A program made the position numbers and the translations under genes. DNA of 64,000 nt from Mycobacterium sp. (GTDB lineage Bacteria; Actinomycetota; Actinomycetes; Mycobacteriales; Mycobacteriaceae), in NCBI GenBank assembly GCA_020438845.1, contig JAGQTV010000103.1:1-64000 (forward strand), given 5' to 3'. The notes beneath the pieces are model-generated. The model did no database searches, was not told where the DNA came from, and saw only the letters and a list, made by a program, of their open reading frames with translations. Shown piece by piece: positions 54,047-64,000 of the stretch (its first letter is position 1; the number at the start of each line of letters is the position of its first letter).

Positions 54047-54081
54047 TGTATATGGTCTCTCTGCCCACTCAACGATGTCAA
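54047..54081 (-). promoter_or_regulatory. Possible promoter of the M-box transcript
   Basis: On the minus strand TTGACA (rc of 54076-54081) and TATACA (rc of 54047-54052) precede the aptamer. Their 23-base spacing is too long for a canonical pair, so the -10 may work with another -35 (TTGAGT is 14 bases upstream). The -10 is seven bases from the aptamer's 5' end, so transcription would start about there. Confidence 0.4.
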
Positions 54082-54234
54082 TGTGATCCATCTCGCTCGA
54101 CCGTCGCCGATTACGGCATCGCTGAACGTCCAGAAGGGGACATGCCAGCCCTTGCCGCCCTTGATCGGAACCGCTGTGCGGCACAACGCTATTGACACCA
54201 TGCCATCCACCTGTTCGGCGGCTGAGAGTGGAGC

Positions 54235-54702
54235 TCACTGTGGCGGATCCGATATGACTATTGGGCCACAGTCGGTTCGGGCCTGATTGCCCACGGCTTT
54301 GGCCAGAAGGGCTTTGAGTTGGCGCTGTTGGGCCGGGGTGAGTCCGGCGAGTACATGGTCGTCCACCTTCTCAACAGCGCGCTCGGCGCGAGCGAGAAGC
54401 GATTTTCCCTCCGGTGTGAGTTCGGCCGGCAGTGAGCGTCCGGAGGCGGGAGTCACCGGTCGGCTCACCGCACCGAGCGCTTCGAGTCGATGCAGCAGCT
54501 GGTTGGCCGCCTGGGCCGTGACGTGGGTGTCGCGGGCGAGCTCAGCGCTGGTTCTCCCGGGGTGCAGCGCCAGGATGCGCAAGAAGGCAAACTCGGAAAG
54601 GCCTAAACCCAATGGCCCCAAGGCCTCGGTTACCCGAGGGCGCAGCAGCATTGCGAGCCGGCGCAGCAGATAGCCCAGCGGAGGCTCGCCGGTCTGACCC
54701 AT
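54235..54702 (-). CDS. MarR-family transcriptional regulator
   Basis: A 155-residue winged-helix regulator from ATG 54702 (in-frame ATGs at 54711 and 54732 are possible). SEFAFLRILALHPGRTSAELARDTHVTAQAANQLLHRLEALGAV is the DNA-binding helix-turn-helix (given here as the family's usual region, residues ~36-80), followed by the wing RPVTPASGRSLPAELTPEGK. It is divergent from the PadR-like gene, and three TTGRTAYCAA sites lie between them, so self-regulation and control of the neighbour are likely. Ligand unknown. Confidence 0.9.
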   Translation of the reverse strand: MGQTGEPPLGYLLRRLAMLLRPRVTEALGPLGLGLSEFAFLRILALHPGRTSAELARDTHVTAQAANQLLHRLEALGAVSRPVTPASGRSLPAELTPEGKSLLARAERAVEKVDDHVLAGLTPAQQRQLKALLAKAVGNQARTDCGPIVISDPPQ

Positions 54703-54806
54703 GGTCCACATTTTCGCATGCAGACCGCCCACCGGCGGCCTTCCGGCATCGCGTCAGGCCTCTGGAGTTCAGCCGGTGGATTTCGCTGTGAGCGGACCTT
54801 CATTGC

Positions 54807-54846
54807 TTGATATCAAGTTACTTGGTATCAAGTTAATTGATACCAA
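54807..54846. promoter_or_regulatory. Array of three 10-bp palindromic operators at 15-bp spacing
   Basis: TTGATATCAA (54807-54816), TTGGTATCAA (54822-54831) and TTGATACCAA (54837-54846) begin exactly 15 bp apart, separated by GTTAC and GTTAA. The second and third form a perfect inverted repeat around GTTAA. They lie in the 187-bp divergent region of the MarR and PadR-like genes, about 44 bp before the latter's start. Confidence 0.85.
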
Positions 54847-54889
54847 TTCATCGCGGGCCGATGCCCGCGTCAGAGAAAGAGAGTGCGAG

Positions 54890-55465
54890 ATGGGTTGTGG
54901 TGGATTGTCCGGTGACCCCGGGTGGGGTGGGCATGCATTTGGAGCTACTTCGGACGAGTGCGGTCCCGGCGGCACCGGCGGCGGCTTCGGGTTCGGCGGT
55001 TTCGGGCATGGCAAGCGCTTAAAGCGGGCAGTCATGGGCACGGCGGCCATGCTTCTCGATGGTCCAGCCGATGCCGCGCAGATCGGCCAGCGGGTATCCG
55101 AGGCGACCGGGGGTGCATTCACCCCACCGCAGGAAGTTATCGAGATGGCCATCGAGGTCCTCGCGGCGCGCGGCTTGGTCACTGTCGATGGCGGTATTGC
55201 CACCCTGACTGAGCTGGGAACGAAGATCCTGGCGTGGCGCGGGGTCACCGGCCAGGGAGCCCAGGCAATGATGCGGGCAGCTGGCCGATTCGCTGATGTG
55301 ATCAAGATCCGGGCCGGTATGCATGAGGCGGCCGGCATGGCCCGAAGAATCATGTGGTCGGGCACTGACGCGCAGAAGGCCAAACTGGCCGAGGTGCGGA
55401 GCAACCTGGCCACTGCCATCGCCGAGGCCAACAAGGCTCTGCACGGTGTGCTCGCCGAAAGCTAG
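54890..55465 (+). CDS. PadR-like winged-helix protein with Gly-rich N-terminus
   Basis: A 191-residue protein from ATG 54890. The first ~45 residues are Gly/Cys-rich (MGCGGLSGDPGWGG, GGTGGGFGFGGFGHGKRL), with three Cys and three His that could bind metal. Then comes a winged-helix region, RAVMGTAAMLLDGPADAAQI to TVDGGIATLTELG, like PadR family regulators, and a C-terminal helix pair. The Gly-rich, Lys/Arg-ending head resembles that of some PadR proteins such as those with RGG-type leaders. It is divergent from marR and shares the operator array. Target unknown. Confidence 0.75.
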   Translation: MGCGGLSGDPGWGGHAFGATSDECGPGGTGGGFGFGGFGHGKRLKRAVMGTAAMLLDGPADAAQIGQRVSEATGGAFTPPQEVIEMAIEVLAARGLVTVDGGIATLTELGTKILAWRGVTGQGAQAMMRAAGRFADVIKIRAGMHEAAGMARRIMWSGTDAQKAKLAEVRSNLATAIAEANKALHGVLAES

Positions 55466-55524
55466 CCGCCGCATTGTGCGGCGGCGGGACGACGTGAGTG
55501 CCCGCCGTCGCACAGCGATCGTCG

Positions 55525-57147
<1,623 letters not shown>

Positions 57148-57169
57148 GCTCTTGCTCTCCTGCCGGGAT

Positions 57170-57979
57170 CTACTTGTCGTCGGGAAAGGCGGGATCGCGC
57201 CCCTCGGCGCGCGCAGCCACCGCTTCTTCGAAGTTGGAAGTCAGCATGCGCACGTAGAGTTGCCCGAGGCCCTCGGCCTGCATGTGCCCTTCCAGGGTAC
57301 TGGCGTCCAGTCCGGTCCACAGCGTCCGCTTGGTCAGTTCGGTACCTGGTCGGGAGAATGCCGCGATCCGCTCGGCCATCGCGAAGCAGGTGGGCAGCAG
57401 GTCGTCTGCAGGCACCTGGCGGGAGACGAGACCGATGCGTTCGGCCTCCCGGGCATCGACGTCGCGGCCGGTCAGCATGATCTCGAAGGCCCGTGAGGTA
57501 CCGATTGCCCTGGGCAGCAGGTACGACAACCCGAGTTCGGAGGCAGTGAGGCCGTTGTTGATACCGGCCGCCCGGAAGTAGGCGTCGGTGGCGGCGATAC
57601 GGATATCGGCGGCCAGCGCCAGACATAGCCCCCCGCCGATTGCCGCTCCGTTGACCGCGGCGATGATCGGCTGGTGCAACCGCCGCATGGCGAGAATCAC
57701 GTCATCGAGCACCCCCATCGACCGCAATCCGTATGACGGTCGCGTCAGCCCACGAACATGCGGTACCGCCCCGGCCGATTTGTGGTCGGCCCCCGACGAG
57801 AAGCCGCGCCCCGCTCCGGTGAGTACCACGACACGCACGTCGTTGTCGTTGGCAAGATCGGCGAGGGTGTCCCGCAACGGCAGCATGACGTCGAACGACA
57901 TGGAGTTCATGCGCTCCGGGCGGTTCAGCGTGACCAAAGCGACGTTGGGCCTCGGGCGGTCGACGAGTACGAAACTCAC
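57170..57979 (-). CDS. echA12: Enoyl-CoA hydratase/isomerase (EchA12-like)
   Basis: A 269-residue crotonase. The oxyanion-hole segments are GRGFSSGADHKS and AAVNGAAIGGGLCLALAADIR, and the SELGLSYLLPRAIGTSRAFE region is typical. The usual catalytic Glu positions cannot be confirmed by eye. It would hydrate a trans-2-enoyl-CoA in lipid breakdown or recycling. It lies between the ABC-F gene and the thioredoxin, as echA12 (Rv1472) does. Confidence 0.85.
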   Translation of the reverse strand: MSFVLVDRPRPNVALVTLNRPERMNSMSFDVMLPLRDTLADLANDNDVRVVVLTGAGRGFSSGADHKSAGAVPHVRGLTRPSYGLRSMGVLDDVILAMRRLHQPIIAAVNGAAIGGGLCLALAADIRIAATDAYFRAAGINNGLTASELGLSYLLPRAIGTSRAFEIMLTGRDVDAREAERIGLVSRQVPADDLLPTCFAMAERIAAFSRPGTELTKRTLWTGLDASTLEGHMQAEGLGQLYVRMLTSNFEEAVAARAEGRDPAFPDDK

Positions 57980-58012
57980 GCTTGCACGCTATCGCTGACC
58001 GGTGACCGGTTA

Positions 58013-58372
58013 TCAGACCTCTGTTGATTCCTCAGCGAGGGCTGCCTCGACGTCGAGGTCGCGCACCTGCTGAATCAGGTCTTCCAGGGCCGCAGGCGGC
58101 AGGGCACCCGCCTGGCTGAACACCAAGTGGCCCTTCTTGAACGCCATCAACGTCGGGATGGCCCGAATCTCAGCGGCAGCCGCGAGGGCCTCCTGAGCTT
58201 CAGTGTCGACCTTGCCGAAGAAGATGTCGGGGTTCTTCTCAGAGGACGCCTTGAAGGTCGGCGCGAATGCCCGACACGGACCGCACCAGGACGCCCAGAA
58301 GTCGACCAGCACGATGTCGTTTCCGCTGATGGTTTGGTTGAAGTTGTCTACCGTCAGGTCTTCGGTTGCCAT
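58013..58372 (-). CDS. trxB1: Thioredoxin (TrxB1-like)
   Basis: A 119-residue cytosolic thioredoxin. The active site WCGPC has Cys30 and Cys33, the cis-Pro segment is AIPTLMAFKKG, and the central strand is IVLVDFWASW. I start at ATG 58372, since the open frame's extra 15 residues do not resemble a thioredoxin. The C-terminal tail (LDVEAALAEESTEV) is acidic. It reduces disulfides with a thioredoxin reductase elsewhere. It matches the Rv1471 position. Confidence 0.94.
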   Translation of the reverse strand: MATEDLTVDNFNQTISGNDIVLVDFWASWCGPCRAFAPTFKASSEKNPDIFFGKVDTEAQEALAAAAEIRAIPTLMAFKKGHLVFSQAGALPPAALEDLIQQVRDLDVEAALAEESTEV

Positions 58373-58574
58373 GACACTGGCAACGCACGGATAGGCGGAT
58401 GTGTTCCCCGGCAACAACGGTGCCGGTGCGACGCGGGCCAGAACGGCCAGAACGCGACTTCAACGACGGGTAGGACAACGGCCTGACGCCCAGTTGATCT
58501 CAGGCCCCAACCGTCGGGATCGAGTTCCGAGCGCAACGACAACGGGCCCACCAGTCCAGCACGAGGGAGACAAT

Positions 58575-58588
58575 TCAATACGTGTTGA
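58575..58588. promoter_or_regulatory. Imperfect palindrome upstream of tetR
   Basis: TCAATACGTGTTGA matches its reverse complement at 12 of 14 positions. It lies 114 bp before the TetR start in the 329-base divergent gap (58373-58701) shared with trx. A TetR dimer site is a reasonable reading, and I see no other clear element in the gap. Confidence 0.4.
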
Positions 58589-58701
58589 TTTCCTGATGGG
58601 CGGGGCATAGCATCTGCTCATGCCGACGAGGTCCGTCAGGGAAGTCCGTGAGCGGGGCACGACAGAAACACCAACTGAAAACATCGACACTCGGAGCGTC
58701 G

Positions 58702-59331
58702 ATGTCATCTTCTGAACCCGAAACGACCGATGCACGCAATGCCAAACACACCGGTCGACGGCCGGGACCGACCGCCACAAGGGAACTCATCGCAGATATC
58801 GCTTGCAAGCAGTTCGCGGCGCTGGGCTACGACCGCACCTCGATGCGTCAGATCGCTCTGGAGGCAAAGGTGGACCCTGCGCTGGTGAAACACTTCTTCG
58901 GCACCAAACTGGATCTGTTCCTCGCCGTCGTCGAGTTGCCGATCAACCCGAGCACGTTGATCGACTTCGTGGTCAGCGGTGATCCCGATACGACCGGGCT
59001 GCGGCTGGCAACCATTCTGCTCGATGTCCTCGACGACGACGTCCGGCGACGACCCATGGTGGGCATGATGCGCGCCGCGACCAGCGAACCCGAAGCCGCC
59101 CGCCTCGTCCGCGACTTCCTGACACACAACGTCCTGATCCCGATCGCGGAACGCCTCGAAGTCGACGACGCCCACTACCGAGCCGGGTTAGTGATGTCCC
59201 AGATCGCCGGAGTCACGCTCGCCCGCTACATCGTCGGCATCCAGCCGCTGACGACCCAACCACGTGAACGCCTCGCCGCCGACCTCGGTGCCACCCTGCA
59301 GCGATACCTGCGCGGCGAACTCAGTCCGTGA
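58702..59331 (+). CDS. TetR-family transcriptional regulator
   Basis: A 209-residue repressor from ATG 58702, with GGAG five bases upstream. The N-terminal helix-turn-helix is FAALGYDRTSMRQIALEAKV with VKHFFGTKLDLF. The ligand domain has no distinctive residues visible. The first 18 residues are a disordered acidic leader (MSSSEPETTDARN). An ATG at 58648 is less likely. It precedes the methyltransferase by 54 nt in a two-gene operon and may control it. Confidence 0.9.
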   Translation: MSSSEPETTDARNAKHTGRRPGPTATRELIADIACKQFAALGYDRTSMRQIALEAKVDPALVKHFFGTKLDLFLAVVELPINPSTLIDFVVSGDPDTTGLRLATILLDVLDDDVRRRPMVGMMRAATSEPEAARLVRDFLTHNVLIPIAERLEVDDAHYRAGLVMSQIAGVTLARYIVGIQPLTTQPRERLAADLGATLQRYLRGELSP

Positions 59332-59385
59332 CGAGCCCACCAACTACCGCTGCAGCCCTTACCAACCACCCACGGAGGAAGAATC

Positions 59386-59961
59386 ATGAACTGGCGCCGC
59401 CTGATGGCCGACACGATCTACCGCATCGGTCGACCGCCCTGGGATACCCCACCGCCGGAACCGTTGCGTGAGCTCATCGAAGGACCCGACGCGCTGCCTC
59501 CTGGGGCCGCCCTCGATATCGGCTGCGGCAGCGGAACCAACGTGATCTATCTGGCCCAACACGGCTGGCGGGCCACCGGAATCGACTTCTCACCCACCGC
59601 GATCAACCAAGCGCGCCGCGCCGCCCACGGCATCAACGCCGCGACCTTCCTGGTCGGCGACGCCACGAAGTTGTCGACACTGCCCATCGCACAGCCGATA
59701 ACACTGGTGCTCGACATGGGCTGCTATCACACCCTGCCCGAGGACGCCAGGAAAACCTACGTAGGCGAACTGGCCGCAGTCATGACATCAGGAACACCAC
59801 TTGTCATGTGGGAAGGCTTCGGCGTCAAGCCCGGCGAGATCCCCGCAGTGTTCGACCACGCCTTCGCAGTCGACGACATCACGCCCAGAGACTTCCACAT
59901 CAGACGAAAGCTCTTAAGCCACAGCGTAACTGGCCATTGGTACCGCCTTCGCCGCCGCTAG
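59386..59961 (+). CDS. Class I SAM-dependent methyltransferase
   Basis: A 191-residue enzyme. The SAM motif I is LDIGCGSGTN at 43-52, motif II is the ATGIDFSP stretch, and the catalytic side has LVLDMGCYHTLPE. GGAGGA sits six bases before the ATG. It resembles the small methyltransferases that act on thiopurines, tellurite, or other small molecules (the IGCGSGTNVIYLAQHGW type), but the substrate is not clear. It follows tetR, so the two may be a self-regulated stress pair. Confidence 0.85.
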   Translation: MNWRRLMADTIYRIGRPPWDTPPPEPLRELIEGPDALPPGAALDIGCGSGTNVIYLAQHGWRATGIDFSPTAINQARRAAHGINAATFLVGDATKLSTLPIAQPITLVLDMGCYHTLPEDARKTYVGELAAVMTSGTPLVMWEGFGVKPGEIPAVFDHAFAVDDITPRDFHIRRKLLSHSVTGHWYRLRRR

Positions 59962-60083
59962 GGTACTGACTGTATTGACGCATGTCCTGCGTCCACCACT
60001 TGCGAGAGTCGCAGGCGCTGAACCGGGTAAGCGAACGACTACCCCTGGCGGCCCGATCCACCGAGGCCAGAGCCCGACCTCGC

Positions 60084-60421
60084 CTAGACCGTGAATCCCA
60101 AGGCGCGCAGTTGGTCGCGGCCGTCATCGGTGATCTTGTCCGGACCCCAGGGCGGATTCCACACCCAGTTGATCTTCACCTCGTTCACCAGACCTGAGCC
60201 GACCAACGCGTTGAGCGTCTGGTCCTCGATAACGTCGGTCAGCGGGCAGGCCGGCGAGGTCAACGTCATGTCGATCTGGGCCACCTTGCCGGCCTCGCCC
60301 TCTTCGACGTTCAGCCCGTAGACCAGACCGAGGTCGACCACGTTGATACCGAGTTCGGGGTCGACGACGTCGCGCATCGCCTCCTCGAGGTCGGCGATCA
60401 TCTCGTCGGATGCGGTATCGG

Positions 60422-60425
<4 letters not shown>
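60084..60425 (-). CDS. sufT: SufT/DUF59 Fe-S maturation factor
   Basis: A 113-residue MIP18-family protein. The conserved blocks are DPELGINVVDLGLVY and TLTSPACPLTDVI, with Cys in SPACPL, and VWNPPWGPDKIT near the end. Such proteins help deliver Fe-S clusters to target enzymes. Its ATG overlaps the sufU stop by four bases, so it is the last gene of the suf operon, as Rv1466. Confidence 0.93.
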
Positions 60426-62980
<2,555 letters not shown>

Positions 62981-62984
<4 letters not shown>

Positions 62985-64000
62985 TCGGTAGCTCTCGATT
63001 CGGGGCCGGTTTTGGATGCGGGGGCGGATTTGGATGCGGGGCCGGATTTGGATTCAGTAACCGCCAGTTCGGTTTCGATGGCGTCGGTCAAACGGTCCCG
63101 AACCTCCGGGACCGCGATCTTGGAGATGATCTCGCCGAAGAAGCCGCGCACCACCAAGCGGCGGGCCTGCTCCTCGGGGATACCGCGGGCCTGAAGATAG
63201 AACAATTGCTCGTCGTCGAATCGTCCTGTGGCGCTGGCATGCCCGGCGCCGACGATTTCACCGGTCTCGATCTCCAGGTTGGGGACCGAATCGGCGCGGG
63301 CGCCGTCGGTGAGTACGAGATTGCGATTGACCTCGAAGGTATCGGTGCCGGTGGCGTCCGCGCGGATCAACACGTCACCCACCCACACGGTGTGCGCGTC
63401 AGGCTTCTTCAAAGCCGGATCGCCTTGCAGTGCGCCCTTGTAGAGCACGTTGGAGCGGCAGTTCGGCTGAGCATGGTCTACGAGCAACCGAGATTCGAGG
63501 TGCTGACCGGCATCGGCGAAGTACAGCCCCATCAGTTCGGCATCTCCACCGGGCGCGTCGAACCGCACCGTGGCCGCCATCCGAACCACGTCACCGCCCA
63601 GGGCTACCGCGACGTGGCGCAGGACGGCGTCCTTGCCCAATCGGGCGTGCTGGGCGCTCAGGTGCACCGCGTCGTCCTGCCAGTCGGCGATCCACACCGC
63701 GGTCAGCCGTGCCGCATCTGCCACCACGAATTCCACATTGTCGGCGTAGGTTCCGCTGCCCCTCAGGTCGATGACGACGACTGCCTCGCCAAGCTCTTCG
63801 ACACGAATCTGGAGGTGTCCGTAGGCGGTGTTGCCGAGACCGGGCCCGGTGACGGTGACGCCGATCGGCTCATCCGGGTGCGCGTTGCGGGCGACGGTGA
63901 CGACAGTCGCGGTATCAAACGCCGAAAATGCCTGGGCGGCAACCCGATCAGCTGGGGCACCTCCTTCTCCGAGGCGTTCGTCATCGCGCTGGACGGTCTC
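62981..64000 (-). CDS. sufD: SufD scaffold protein, 5' end beyond the window
   Basis: The open frame continues to the right edge, so 340 codons of the C-terminal part are visible. Beta-helix repeats characteristic of SufB/SufD are present (LGKDAVLRHVAVALGGDVVR, LLVDHAQPNCRSNVLYKGAL, GAGHASATGRFDDEQLFYLQ). The tail carries a short Ser/Lys/Pro repeat (SKSGPASKSAPASKTGP), unusual for the family and probably disordered. A start codon inside the window at 63736 would cut the fold and is not the true start. sufB would lie beyond the edge. Confidence 0.93.

Noticed and set aside
53824-54210. A 128-residue minus-strand frame
   Set aside because: It is read through the M-box aptamer, whose conserved RNA blocks explain the sequence better.

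Overview
The window is high-GC DNA from a mycobacterium, most likely a non-tuberculous species. Isoniazid-target InhA with the exact 269-residue layout, a fabG1-inhA-hemH cluster, RipA/RipB, MmpL, PapA and a Mas-type polyketide synthase all point that way. Gene order follows, in inverted orientation and with blocks missing, the M. tuberculosis stretch from sufD (Rv1462) to dnaE1 (Rv1547). Locus names are recalled from family knowledge and were not searched. Most genes lie on the minus strand.

Layout. 1-2.6 kb is accessory: the tail of an unknown gene with AAA/GAA/CAA-rich codons, and a secreted protein built of three related C-terminal repeats. 2.7-15.3 kb is core information processing: dnaE1, a SecD-head-like membrane protein, rarD, rluD-lspA, ansA, dinB, and a eukaryote-like ileS behind an actinobacterial T-box. 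15.6-30.2 kb is an acylated-lipid cluster: MmpL, a Sap/GAP membrane protein, two WS/DGAT-like acyltransferases, one PapA and a mas-like PKS. A gene-free 1.16 kb follows. 31.4-38.8 kb holds lipL, meaB-mutB-mutA and a TVP38 protein. 38.8-50.4 kb holds SPFH/NfeD, hemH-inhA-fabG1, a MoxR-DUF58-VWA operon, ripB-ripA and a small membrane protein. 50.6-59.9 kb holds acn, an Mg2+ M-box transcription unit with two tiny ORFs, a MarR/PadR-like divergent pair, an ABC-F protein, echA, a thioredoxin, a TetR and a methyltransferase. 60.1-64 kb is the suf Fe-S operon, cut by the window edge inside sufD.

How the genes fit together. MutAB/MeaB interconvert succinyl-CoA and (R)-methylmalonyl-CoA, the extender expected for the PKS, whose AT carries a methylmalonyl-type VASH motif. 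The PapA and the two acyltransferases could load the products onto a glycolipid, with MmpL and Sap exporting it. FabG1/InhA make mycolate precursors, RipA/B remodel the wall, and the suf genes supply Fe-S clusters, including that of aconitase.

Most notable points: (1) a compact M-box riboswitch unit controlling two untracked small ORFs (27 and 48 aa) with near-perfect ribosome binding sites and a perfect 20-bp terminator; (2) a PKS whose dehydratase catalytic His is replaced by Tyr (Y925) while KR and ER look intact; (3) three TTGRTAYCAA operators spaced exactly 15 bp apart between the MarR and PadR-like genes.
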